Translations under genes and position numbers: made by a program
The notes under the pieces: model-generated
Told to the model about the DNA's origin: nothing
The model's input: the letters and a program-made list of their open reading frames with translations, nothing else
The model's database searches: none
Part shown: one piece after another, positions 12,343 through 24,565 of the stretch
How positions within the stretch are numbered: the stretch's first letter is position 1
Layout of the letters: every line of letters begins with the position of its first letter
Origin: Podarcis raffonei
Lineage: Eukaryota > Chordata > Lepidosauria > Squamata > Lacertidae
NCBI RefSeq assembly: GCF_027172205.1
Contig: NC_070604.1
Coordinates: forward strand, 65,303,023 to 65,367,022
Direction of reading: 5' to 3'
DNA: 64,000 nt

Positions 12343-15300
12343 CCCATATCAGATCTTTTAGGGCAGTGTTGGATTATCCATGATCCACAGACTGTATCCG
12401 CCCCCCGGCTGCACATCTTTTAAGAACAAAAACCCTGACATACCCTCCTTCATACATATTGGTTCTATTCACATCTATCAGAAAAAGCTTAACTGCCCAT
12501 GAGTGACATGCATTGCTGCCATTCTGCTCGCTGAATAGCTTTTAATCCAGCAGAGGTGTTCTCTAACATGAAAGAAGGGGAGGCAATTTTCTCCAGTTCT
12601 TCATGTTGTTGTGGATGTCGCCCCACACCAAATTCCACATTAGGGAGCATTAGGAACAGAATTGAAAATAAAACTACCAAGATCATAATGCTACCACACC
12701 AATCTATGGTGCAATTGCATTTGGAATCCATTGCACAGTCCTGGTTGTCTCACTTAAAATAAAGAGAAAAGAATATTGCGGAGCTAGAAAAGGCTTAGAA
12801 AAGGACAGCAAAACTAGAGATTTGGGAGATGAGATTTAATGTGCTTTTTGTTATTTTGATAAATTTATCCATGTCACACAATGCAGTGCACTAGCTAATG
12901 ATTATCAGACATCTTGAGAAATTCCAAAATCTGCATCCTACACAGTTCCCTCATTTTGCCTGCCCAAATGCCCCATCACTACACATAAATCCCATTTCTT
13001 TCACATCCTCTACCTGCTTCTTGCCACTCAAAGGTCTACCTGCCTCCAGGACTTTCAAATAACATTGGCCCATACCTAGCTGCTCCACTTAGATGGGGAA
13101 AGGTGGTGTCCTTCAAGTGTCATTCACACAGGGATTCATCTAGTGACAGAGACACTGTGTGGGCACTAAATCAACCAATCCATTTGCAACTGTGATGTCC
13201 TCAAAGTACTACTGTCATTCTGTTTCATTTTCAGTCCTTAGAAACCTGCCAGCTTTCCAAAATGTACACATATTTAACCTTAGCTTGAATGTTAACATAC
13301 ACGAAACTTCATGAAACTGAATGATTGCTATTCAAGCAGTGGAGAATGTGTGTCTCCCCCTTTAGCAATTTTACTTGTACTGTTCCGTTCCAAGGACTGT
13401 GCTTAAAAATAATATAAAGTGGATTTTCAGTTTATACATTTGCATAGCGTGGGATTACTGTCAGGAATTTATAGCTAGAGATCTGGAGGTGGCATGAACC
13501 ACTGCCAACACTTCAGTGGGATGGAGATGAACCCAGCTGAACAAAGGAAGGTCTCTTTATTTATGAGATAATAGAGTATTACAAAAGTATGAGAATGTGC
13601 AAATTGCTTAAATGACTTCCTCTTGCATGTGGAAATTCTGATGTTTGCAGTGTGCAAATCTGCAAGTTTTAAGTGTGTGGTATGCATTTTCAGCTGCATG
13701 GTCTCCCATTATGGGTTTTGGAAGGAAAATGTTGCTATGGTAATTGCTCCTTTTTGCTGAATATTTAATTAAATGAAAAAGCAGGACATGCTCTGTAAAA
13801 TATATACATGATATAATCTAACTAAATTTGGTCATGGCTACAGCTGCCGTCCTTTCCGCAAACACCTGGGAATAAGCCCCATGGAACTTGGGCCCTAGGC
13901 CAGTCTTAAGAAGAAAAACAGCTTTGCAAGAGGCGAATTTAAAGCAGAGAAGTGGCACAAAAATAGATGCTTAACCCCCACCCTCAGTTTCTGCATTCCA
14001 GATAACCCCCTGGGGAGGGGGAGGTGAATCTGTTGCTTTTGGTTTCTATCAGTTTCTCGTTTATTCAGTCTTAAGTTGGGTTCTCCCCATTTCCACATAC
14101 ATTGTGGGGTGGTTGTTTTTTTAAACAACAACCAACAACCCTGTATGCATGGAAATTAATATGCATTTTGTGTCCATTTGTCTAAATCTATGTATTTGTG
14201 TACCCAATTTTTACAGACAAGTAGAAACTTGCTTCAGTCAGCCTTTGGGGAATGAACCGTTGTGCTGACCCTGTTTTTATTAGGATTGCTGCACTGTTGT
14301 TTTTGGTTTATGCTATCATTTTTAGAGCTTTTTGTTGTTGCCTTAAATGTTTTAAGCCACTATAGAAATCTGGGTGAAAAGCAAATAAAACAAATAAAAA
14401 GAGAAGTGGCAGACCATTTGGATGGAAGCTTGGACCTCGCCTCCCAGCCCCTCCTAAAAGTCACCAAACAGTACTGTGGGTTTATTACGCTGTGGGGGGG
14501 TGGATCTTTTATCATTCAGCATTAGCAGTGTTCATGTTGCCTTTTAAAAATCAGAAAGTGCTGAACACAAGGAAGGCTTCCATCTCTCTTTACAACAATG
14601 CCCCTCCATTTCCTAAATCTTTCATTTTTGTTCTGACACTCTCTCTCGTGCTGGAGCACAAACCTTTGAATGTTTTGGGGTGTTTCTCATCCCTCCCTCC
14701 CCAAAGATGGTTGACACAAGAGCAGCTCTCCCCCTTCAGCAAGACTTAGGAATCCCCACCCCACAGGAGTTGTCACCCCCCTGGTGCTGGACATGGGCTA
14801 ATAGATATTTTGTGCTACAGGAATGGGGAAGCATTATCATCTGGAAAGCTCTTAATAGGGATATAAAGGTTTAAATGTTTCATTTCCCACGATGCTTCTG
14901 ACTGATAGCTTAAAATATTCAAATGCTAGCCTGACAGAATAATATGAATAACCAAAAAGCCTGAGCAGTTGTCGTGGAAACCAGGGAGAAATTGTTTTAA
15001 GGGGAAGAACTTGAGGGTAGTTAAAGCTAACAGTTGAACTGCAAAGGGGGGGAAAGCCCTACATTGTGAAGGAAGTTAAGGCAAGGTCTGTTCAGCTACT
15101 GAATTAGGAAAAGAAATTCCTAAGCCTTGGGGATGTGGATTTCAAGGAGCAGGTGGTGAAAGGATTGCAGGTGGCCAGAGAAATAACTGAGAAACTGTCT
15201 AGCAAGTTGTTTCACCCTATGATATGTGGTTATCCAGGATCAGTCCTCATCATCTTTACCTTCTCTGAGGTAATAGCAGCAGCCTGAAGCTCTTTTAAGC

Positions 15301-16239
15301 ATCGCCCCATTTACAGAATAACTGCCATTACCTTTAAAATGGAAGACATTTTTATGAGTTACTGGTTCCAGGGCATGTGGTCTGGCACACAGAGCACATA
15401 CTTCACACACAAAACAATCACATTAACATCCAAAATCTGGCTTAAACTGACCCAAAAATTAAATAAACGAAAGAAGCCTACGAAACTCAGAAGTTCAGCT
15501 GCAAAATGTGTCCTTGGTTCACCCTCTGCATACCTCACTATTGAAACTCTTTGGTTTTGGGAAACTCTCTGACTCCTTGATTAGCTCTGGGCTGGCTGAG
15601 TTCCATTTGACACAGGACTTATAGGGAGGATAAAGAGACGGTGGCTCTTTGCCACTTTCATATTGTCTAGATTTCCATGGTTACTACATATTGGCCCAAC
15701 CCTTGAGAAGGCTGCTTTAAATCACAGGACCTAAAACTAAATAGAAAAAGAAAGAAAAAACCCTTAAAGGACTGGAATGGGGGAGGGAGCCTTCTAGAAA
15801 GATTACAAAATATTGCAAGATCAGAGAACCATCAGCTGCAGCCACCTCTGCATAGGCATACAGTTGACTTCAAAATGATTTCATTCACTCTGGGAACAGC
15901 AAGGAGAATGAACAGTGAGGTAGGAGAGCTGGGGGGGGGGGAAAACACATATGGCAACGAATGCACCCCATTTCAGATAGTGCATGGGTAGATGAATCTG
16001 AAAGGCCCTGGACCCAAATTTTCACAGCCCTCTTGCTTGTATGGTGGCTCATTTACCAGAAGTGTGTACTCGATTCTGATCAAAATAAGCCTCCTGGGGG
16101 AGGGGGTGTGTGACCCTGGCTAGCATGAATGCTGGAAGTTGTACCCTGTGCTTGCCTTAGAGCAGGTGTTCTTAACCTGTGAGCCATGGACCTGCTTTGC
16201 CTCGCAGTGTTCAACCATGGACACTGTGCAGAGCCTATC

Positions 16240-16241
<2 letters not shown>

Positions 16242-16289
<48 letters not shown>
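16242..16289. repeat. (TG)24 microsatellite
   Basis: Uninterrupted TG dinucleotide array of 48 bp. Frames reading through it are Val/Cys or His/Thr runs and are not genes. Confidence 0.98.
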
Positions 16290-16290
<1 letters not shown>

Positions 16291-16696
16291 ATATCTGGCT
16301 TGAAGCCACGTTTCTGTGTAATTCTAACTATGGATACTCATTTCTGGCTGTTATCTGAAGTCAACTTGGATGGCTTTATACTAGAGTGTTGACTTTTATT
16401 ATGAGGTAAGCCCATGAGATAAACCAGTAAGTGTTTTCAGCTGTCAAGCTAATATGAAAATACCTTTGCTGATCTCACTGAAGAACAAACACATCAACTA
16501 TTATGAGGTAAATGTGTACAAAGCTTTAGCTGTCTAGGTAATGCGAAAATATCAAAACCATTTGAGGGCATTCTTTCTTCCATTTATTTGTATGAATGCT
16601 ACCTTTTCAAAATTTTCTAGTAATGGGCCTATGTAGATACTAAATTTCCAGTTTTAAGCTCATGGAAAGTACATTAACTTTTTTACCTTTCTGAAC

Positions 16697-17241
16697 AGTT
16701 CAGTCAGTTATGCCCAGAGACTGGAAAGTTCATTTTTAAAAATAACTACATAATTCTAGTTCAAGGTATCAAAGAAGGAACTAATTCTAGTTCATATTCA
16801 ACCCTTTACAAAATGAACATGTTTAGTTCACAGTTCATCCAAAAAATCATTTGCATTCCCCCCTCCCAGCATTCAGAATGTTACAAGCTGCTGTGTTGAA
16901 GTTTAAAATATTCTTTAAAAGCCCGAGGAAACATCAAAACATACACACAGTGGAATGTGAACTGTTTACTTAAGTTCCCCCAACAATTATAATTTTTAAA
17001 GGCCAAAAGAGTCTAAAGAGTAAACAACACATGTACAGTAAGTGAATGAATTTGAATATGAACTAAAAATCAATCAACGTTCTACCCCAGAATGAACTTA
17101 ATTCATATATAGTTCACCTGGAAATTATGGAAACTACTTTCAGGTGTAGTTCAGAGATTTTTGAACTAACTCAGTGTACTTTGCTAAACGGAACTACAAT
17201 AGCTGGTTCCAAACTTAGATGGATATGGTAAAATGTGAACT
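16697..17241. other. AGTTCA/TGAACT-rich patch
   Basis: Thirteen copies of AGTTCA or its complement lie within 545 bp. Plus: 16697, 16727, 16758, 16789, 16825, 16832, 17111, 17148. Minus: 16958, 17059, 17093, 17162, 17236. No coding frame covers the patch. It may be a decayed repeat built from this unit or a cluster of nuclear-receptor-like half-sites; the sequence alone does not decide. Confidence 0.6.
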
Positions 17242-20200
17242 TCAAAAGCTTTTTTTTTTTAAAGGCATTGTTTCATTAGTATATTAGGATCAAAATCAGC
17301 TGGTGTTAATTAAAGCACACAACCAGCTGTGGTAAGCTCTGCATATTAAATAAAGTGGAGAAGCGCATGGCAGAGCAATGTTGATGGTGACTGTTGAAGG
17401 CATTTACAAAAAGAATATGCCTCCTGGGACATTAAGCCTCAATAGACTGTCTCATTTTCTGGGGAATACAGAGCTCTCCTTAGGCAAGGAGATATTTCCC
17501 GAGTGTCTGCCCTCATTATACAAATAGCAAGGGAAATGCAAAGGGGAACAATCCAAATAAGTATTTTATTAAAAGGCAAAGACAAAAGCAGAAGACCAGA
17601 GGCAAGAGGAGCAGCTGCATGAGCTGTGTTGTCCCTGAGTAGGAGGGAGATGTTTGTCAAAACACTGCCCACGGGACCATTAGAAGATGGTGTTTATGAC
17701 TTACTCTTGAACACAAGCTGTCTAAGACACAACCAAAGGCAGAACCAGCACGGGGAGATCTCAAACCAGCTCCAGATGGGCTCCCTGTGCTCCATATTTG
17801 GACAGGGGCAAATGAGGACACGGATATAAATATATCGGGACAGTCCCTATTCTCTGGTACCTGCGCCTGAAAAATAGTTGTCCCTATTTTGTGTTATCTA
17901 GAGGCCCGGGAATGCCTTGTATGTTCCTCTGTCATTATTACATACAAGAGGAATGAATTATACTGCAATATTGGACCTGTTTTGCCTTGAAAAGGGAAAG
18001 CTGTCTTTCTGGACCATCTTTGGGAAACAAGTATTTGAAATTGAAATTTTATTTTATTTTATTATTTTCACTTGCCTTCATAACTGGAACCAAACCGGAT
18101 CCTATAACTTCTCAATCAAGCAAAGTAGTCTATTCTAATACCTAAAATTGAAAGGAAGTTCAGCATTTAGTGGAATGATGCTTACTTGCCTAGGAGTTTT
18201 CTGTGAGCACTTGGAAATCCTTGATGCCCAGCCAGCACTGCTACAATTGTTCTGGAAAGAGGATGAGTCTTTTCCCATTGTTGCATTGTCAGGATGGAAA
18301 GATCTTCGAGGAACCTATAGCTCTTAAAGACTTGCTGTCTCTTTCCATAAAACATTAGCATTGGCACACCTACCTTGTTCTGCCTTCTACAATTTCATCT
18401 GATTTCCTCAATTTCACACATGCACATTTCTGTAACTGATATTCTCTCCCCATCTCACCCCCAGAAGTTAGAATGGTGTAGGGATTTTGCTTATGATCGT
18501 TATTGAACAACCTTGGATATCAGAACCATGTCTGCTCTATTGATTGTGGCTGATCTAAAATACCCCACCCCACCCCCACACTCCAAGCCTGCATACCAGT
18601 CTGCCCTACAGACATTTATTGGTTTTGCACTGGCTTAATAGCATTGCATTCTATAAAAATAATTCCAGGGAATGCTTGATGAGGACCATGAAAATTCTTT
18701 CCTAACCCTCCTCTCAAAACTAGGGTTCCCTGACATAGAAGATTTACTGTTAAGCCAAGTTGACTCCATCATATAAACACACTTTTGGGGGATGTGAATA
18801 TCTCTGGAGGACATGAGACCATTTTGAAGCAAGTTCTGTCCGTCCATTTGAAATGGAGTTCACAAGTCCAAGTGCCAACTTAAGAGAAAACCACTAATGC
18901 CCAACACTATCGGGACCATGGTATACCACACAAGCAGAAAGTAAACATAACCCAGAATGGTTCCTGCTAAGCAGATATCTCTGACTCAAACAAGGGAACC
19001 AAGCTACATGCCATAGAGATCAGAATTAATAAGATAAAACAGAAATTAAAATATGATGTAGACATAAATACTACAACACAGGTACTAGCCCTATGCAGGT
19101 ACTCTCCCTGTGTGAGAGAATATATTGTCTAGTTTGTTCTGTCCTGAAATATGAGGCTGAAAACAGTTCAGTATGCTCTTCAAATAGCAGCCACTGGTTT
19201 ATCAGTTCAGACATCATGCACACCAACTAATTACTCAACACTCAATTTGTATCTCAACATGTGAACTACCTCAGTGTAGGAAATACTATTTTTCTGCTGT
19301 GATATGAAACTTCAATCAGTGTTGGTTAATTTGTGATGGTTCTTTCACAAATGCAAGTCATTCCAGTCATGAAGTGATGCCTATGTCACATGAATAGGAC
19401 CACAGTTGGCAGATGTGCTTAGCAAGGGGTGTAGCTAAGGAGGGAAAATGCCAGAAAAGACAAACAGGATGCAACGTGGTTAGATCCACTAAAACTCAGT
19501 CCTGTAGCTCTTCCATTTCACGCAGGGGAAAATGTAAGTTTATTGGAAATTTATTGGTTTGGAGGAAATGAAGCAGGCTGTTCTTCGTGCTGGGTGGGTC
19601 CAGTTTTTATAATATGTTTATTGCTTATGGTCCATTCTTATGGCCAATGAAGGAATCACTTCTCCATCACTCCCAGTACAGGACATTAATCTGTGCAGTC
19701 TGCCGGAGAGTGCAGTGACTGCATTTGTTTTGCTTGGTAGTGAAAATTCTGAAAGGGAGACGGAGGTGACTTTTATTGGATTAGGCAACTAGTGATTGGC
19801 TCAGTTTGTTATTATCTGTCTTTATCTCATTCTTCAGACTAATGGGTTCTCTCAGATACAAAACAATTCGGATAGGAAATTAGCATAAACACTGTTTATT
19901 CTCCTCCAATACAGCATGTTCTTTCTGCTGTTTGACACAGATGCTAGCCAAATTTGGTGCTTATGGAGAATGAGGCAGGTCCTCCTTTCCAACTGTTGTA
20001 TTCTAGAAATTCCCCATTGAAAGCAAGTTATTTTTAAAAGCCAGCCAACTTCTCTCCCTCTTTCTCCTAGCTGCACTGGAGGATGACTCTGCTTTGAGAA
20101 AGGGGATTGGTCTCGGGCTTGAATTTTCATGGGCTCTCTGCATGTCAGTCTCATCTCCTAAAACACATTTTTAGCACATGTGCTGAAAAAGAAAACCTAG

Positions 20201-21013
20201 AGATCCCACCCACCCCTGCCGACAACAAGGCTTTGACTAAAAAATATTTGGTTCTGCTTCTTTTCACTGCCAGCTTTTGCAAAGCAAGCTTCCTCCAGAG
20301 TGCAGATAACCCCCAATTAATCAAGCCAAAGGCTACAGAAGGAGCCATCCCTCCGCCACCCAGTGTGACCTGGAGAAAATTGCTTTCTGACCCCAAGTTC
20401 ATCTGAACTTGAGCATGAGTAAAATTGTGCCACCAGACCTTCCCAGCAGAAATTATGCTGGGGTGCAAGTGCACTATTATAACTCTGATGCAATGAGAGC
20501 AACTCCCCACACCTTCCTGTACCGTGCTGCTAACCCTGAACCAACAACAGTCGTATGGTAATTGTACAAATGTAATAGAGAATGGAATGGAGCCTTGCTC
20601 CCACTGAGAGGGAGAAGAATCTATTCAATTTTTCTAACTACAGCTATTCCACACTGATGGAGCTTTAAAGAAGGCTCAAAGTATGCTTCCCTTAGGAGTG
20701 AAGTGTTCTAGAAGGGATTTCTTGGCAGCCAATCTAGTCCTTTTAGCATCCCATTAACTTGCATGTGATTTGGGAAAGATCTGCTACTGGAAATTAGAAA
20801 AGCTGTAGAAAGAGATCCGGAAGTGTCAAGTGGGGACTTTATTCTCCCTTCCTTTTTACTCTCACCTCCTCCCTCCTCTCTTGAATCAGCTGACTTCAGC
20901 TCTGCCCCTTAAGCCAGCCACTGGCCAATCCACACTGTTGTCCTCAACTGGCCAATCCACATTTGCCTTGCGTGACTCACACGTCTCCACCCTTGCCGTG
21001 AGGGGAAGCCAAT

Positions 21014-22545
21014 ATGGCGGCCAAGGTGGTCGGTCAGGGCATCTGGAGCTCCGCACAGAGGTTTGAACTAGTTGCATACAGGAAATACACAGTGGTGGAA
21101 GCTATCCCAGCATTCCCCTGGCAGCTCCTCTCCCTGGAGTGCCAAAGCCAGTCTTTGCCACCATTGATGGCCTAGAGAACTTTGAAACCAAAGTGACCAC
21201 CCTGGTGAACAGGATGCAGGTGGCTTCTCAGAACATATTTGGACAGTTCTGCACAGTTGGGGTTCTTATAAATTAAGGCTCAAGATATGAAGCAAAACAT
21301 ACCAGTGACATTTCACGCTTTCTCGAAAAGCTTGCCTTTTCTTCTACAGCTCAGTTTGGCAGTAAGGACATGATCCTCCTCACTTTGGGAGCAGCATGGC
21401 GACATCTATGATTGTCAAGTGTCAAGGGACACCACCATGTATGCCATTTCAGCCGATGCCAGAGGCCTGGACACTGTTGTCCGTCTGGGCTACAGCCCAG
21501 ATTATCGGATGAGGAGATTGAGATGGTGCACATGGCAGTCCGCTTTGAGCTGGAGGTGTGAGTTTGGGGCCCACCCCCATCTTAGAGTTGACCCACATCA
21601 TGATTGGGCTGGAAACTTGGACTGGAGGAAGACTTTATCCCCTTTGCCATCCTGAACATGCTGCTGGGAGGAGGCGGGTCCTTTTCCGTTGGGGGGCCAG
21701 GCAAAGGCATGCTCAACCAGCATCACTGGATGTACACTGCCACCACCTACCACCACAACTAGCAGGATGCGGGTGGCACTGTGGTCTAAACCACTGAGCC
21801 ACTTGGGCCTGCCGATTGGCATGACGGGGTGAGCTCCCGTTGCTCGGTCCCAGCTTCTGCCAATCTAGCAGTTCAAAAGCATGCCCAAAAATGCAAGTAG
21901 AGAAATAGGTACCGCTCCGGCGGGAAGGTAGATGGCATTTCCATGCGCTGCTCTGGTTTCGGTGTTCTGTTGCGCCAGAAGCAGCTTAGTCATGACCTGG
22001 AAAAACTGCAGACAAACCAGCTCCCTTGGCTTGTAAAGCAAGATGAGCTCCGCAACCCCTGAATTAACTATCAGGGGTCCTTTACCTTTTTTTTTAACCA
22101 TCACAGCTATGAAGATGCAGGCCTCCCATGCATCCATGCCAGCATGGACCCCAGGCAGGTTTGAGAACTGTGGAAATAATCACCTGGGAATTCATTTTAA
22201 TGGCAGGAGCCATTGGAGAGGTTGAACTTGAGTGAGAAAAGTTCCATGAACTTGAGTGAGTTGCAGTCCATGCTGATGACGAACCTGGAGTCTCAGCCAG
22301 TTATTTTTGAGGATGTCAGAAAGCAGGTGTTGGCAACTGGCATGAGGAAGCTACCCCCGAGCTCTGCATCTCGAATGGCCAAGTGAATACCAGTAACATC
22401 AAGAGAATGGTAATGAAAATAATGAGGAACAAGCTGGCTGTAGCCTCCCTGAGGGACTTGGCGAAGCTGCCCACTTACAAACACATCCAAGGAGCCTTTT
22501 CTAGCAAGCATGGGCGGCTCCCAAAGATGTATTAGCTTCCATTAA
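21014..22545 (+). pseudogene. PMPCA: Processed pseudogene of PMPCA (mitochondrial processing peptidase alpha)
   Basis: An intronless, degraded copy of the mRNA for the alpha subunit of the matrix processing peptidase. It opens at ATGGCGGCCAAGG (21014) and then shows, in shifting frames, [160 protein letters not shown] and HGRLPK. These follow the PMPCA protein order. A block of roughly 120-130 codons is missing between FELE and SLGPTP, and about 11 codons before HHWMY. There are frameshifts and an in-frame stop after GVLIN. A Sauria SINE interrupts it at 21761-22096. The real PMPCA has many introns, so a retrocopy is the natural reading. It is not functional. Confidence 0.92.
21761..22096 (+). 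repeat. Sauria-type tRNA SINE inside the PMPCA pseudogene
   Basis: Head AGCAGGATGCGGGTGGCACT, then GACGGGGTGAGCTCCCGTTG, CAAGTAGAGAAATAGGTACC, GGCGGGAAGGTAGATGG, CAGAAGCAGCTTAGTCATG and the tail TCAGGGGTCCTTTACC plus a T-run. Target duplications of about 12 bp (ACCACCACAACT at 21749-21760; ACCATCACAGCT at 22097-22108) differ at two sites and derive from the PMPCA HHWMY...YHH region. The SINE is therefore younger than the retrocopy. Confidence 0.9.
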
Positions 22546-24011
22546 CAAGCTCTCTCAGATCCACTTGTTGAGATTTGTGGTTTCCTTGCCAAAGTAGCTC
22601 TCGTGTGTTTGGCCTAAAGGTTAAGGTCATGCAAATATATAACACGAGAAGAACCTTGCTGCATCTGTCCATCTAGTAATGTGTTCTCACAGTAGACAAC
22701 CAGATGCCCACAAGTGGTATACTTGTGTTCCTCAGCAACTGGCATTCAGAGGTCTGTCTTTTAATGCCACAAGGTATGGATTGTCAACCACAAATATCAA
22801 AATTAGACAACTTCTTTTTTTGAAGATGGGGCAGGATCAAGTAACACAGACAACAGCTGGTTCAGAAGGAAGAGAGACCAGAAAAACAAGTTTTTCCAAC
22901 AGAGAAGGTATAACAATCTTCATCAAAGAGGGGTATTGTGCAACCAGCTGATAATGAGATTTAGCAGATCAGACTCCACTGCTCGATGTGCTTCTTTACT
23001 GTGGGTCGTTCAAAATATTAAAGTTTCCACAGAGAAAGCAGTTGTGCACATGATTTTTTGATTTTTTTGCTTTTCTCTACATATAAGCAATATGGTGAGA
23101 CTTGTGCCTACAAAAGAAAGCATTATTCACTTGTTATAGCAAAGAAACGGCTCTGTTTTGACACCCCGGTTTAAGATGAACAACAGCAAAACCCATAATA
23201 TAATTTCATCCTTCCCACAGGTCACCTGTTGCATGAGTTAACTTCAGTCCTCTGTGTTGTCTCTCCTGATTCAGACATGTACACACAGATTCTAGATCTT
23301 TCAAACAAATTGGAAATGCCTGCAATTCCTCAGGAAATTAGTTCCCATAGTGGAGGAAGACATAAAAAGAAGCTATAAAATTTCTGAGTTCTAGGTGAAG
23401 ATGACTTTCTGATAGGATTTTATGAACTCCTTAGCCAGCCCCCACCACCACCGCTGCCGCCCATCTGCTAAGACACTTTTAAGAAAGGAGAAAAGGGTGG
23501 GCGGGTTGTTCCGTTACAGGCAAGGTCCTTCCCTTCCTTCACTCACTCACTAAACTCAAAAGTGGATTGTTTTGAAATAAACCTTCTTTCTGTGCTCATC
23601 TACTTCATTGCCTCCAGGAGTAGTGCTTTGTGGACGATGAGAATGCTGGTCACCAGAATTCTACTAGAAGGTTCAGCACAGAAAGCAGAACTGCTTGTAA
23701 AGAAAAAAGAGGGTTGCTCCAATACCCGTAATAGAGATTTATTTGTTTACATACTACTCAATGGCAAAAGAGGCTTCTGTCACGGCTGAAGACAGAAATG
23801 TGGAAAATACAGGTCTGTGCTGCTTCAGAGAAGTGGTTGACGAAGTAGGACAAGACACTTTGGCTGTAATCCTGACCTCCAGCCCACTGACCAAATTTAG
23901 CCTGCCACAGTTCCCAATTTGGAGAAGGCCAAATGGCCACTTACCCCAAGCCATGCCCACTTGTCCCACGCCTGGTGTCAGGTGTCATTAGATGTGGAGC
24001 AGCTAGAGAAG

Positions 24012-24124
24012 GACTTTCCAAACTTGGGTCTCCAGTTGTTTTTGGACTACAGTTCCCATCATCCCTGACCACTGGTCCTGCTAGCTAGGGATGATGGGAG
24101 TTGTAGTCCAAAAAGCAAGTTAGA
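24012..24124. mobile_element. Palindromic hAT-like MITE remnant
   Basis: Long inverted arms: TTTTTGGACTACAGTTCCCA onward from about 24040 mirrors 24087-24114 (GATGGGAGTTGTAGTCCAAA). Between them lies CTGACCACTGGTCCTGCTAG. The same core recurs at 35966-36098. The outer ends are eroded. Confidence 0.75.
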
Positions 24125-24426
24125 GATGCAGCAAGATCAGCTGCATGACCAGCTGACCAGCTAATCCCTGAAGAAAGCAGGCTTGAAGTAACCACCCACC
24201 AGCCCACTAGCTAGATCAGGGTTCCCCACCGCTGCTATATCTGCTTACACGGAAGTAAGTCCCACTACACTCCTTTAATTCCTCTCAACAGGCCTGACTG
24301 ACATACTGGTTCTTTCTAGACTTTTATCTGGTGCTTTCCCTCTTCATCAAAAGCCGGTTCTTAATGTTTAGCCTGCTCTGCCTACAGATCAGCTCTACCA
24401 TGTTTACTTTGAGAAATGTCCAAAGG

Positions 24427-24565
24427 GGAGAAGGGGAATCTGTAGCCCTCCAGATGTTGTTGGACTTCAACTCCCATCAACCCTGGCCAGCATGGCCAAG
24501 AGTCAAGAATTATGGGGGTTGTAGTTCAACAACATCCGGAGTGTCACAGGTTTCCTATCGTTGTT
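24427..24565. mobile_element. Palindromic hAT-like MITE remnant
   Basis: TGTAGCCCTCCAGATGTTGT and GGACTTCAACTCCCATCA on the left mirror GGGGGTTGTAGTTCAACAAC and ATCCGGAGTGTCACAGG on the right. Same general family as 31271-31405 and 57195-57335. Confidence 0.75.

Larger units (their letters stand above)
6870..21013. other. Gene-poor spacer between AIG1 and the PMPCA pseudogene
   Basis: No coding exon recognised. Supported contents are a CR1 3' end (7155-7372), a tRNA-derived SINE (8497-8735), a hAT-like MITE (12213-12342), a TG microsatellite (16242-16289) and an AGTTCA-rich patch (16697-17241). The 131-codon minus-strand frame at 7427-7822 overlaps no known family. The rest is unassigned. 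Confidence 0.6.

Noticed and set aside
16186-16392. Coding frames through the TG array (both strands)
   Set aside because: Made almost wholly by the (TG)24 microsatellite.
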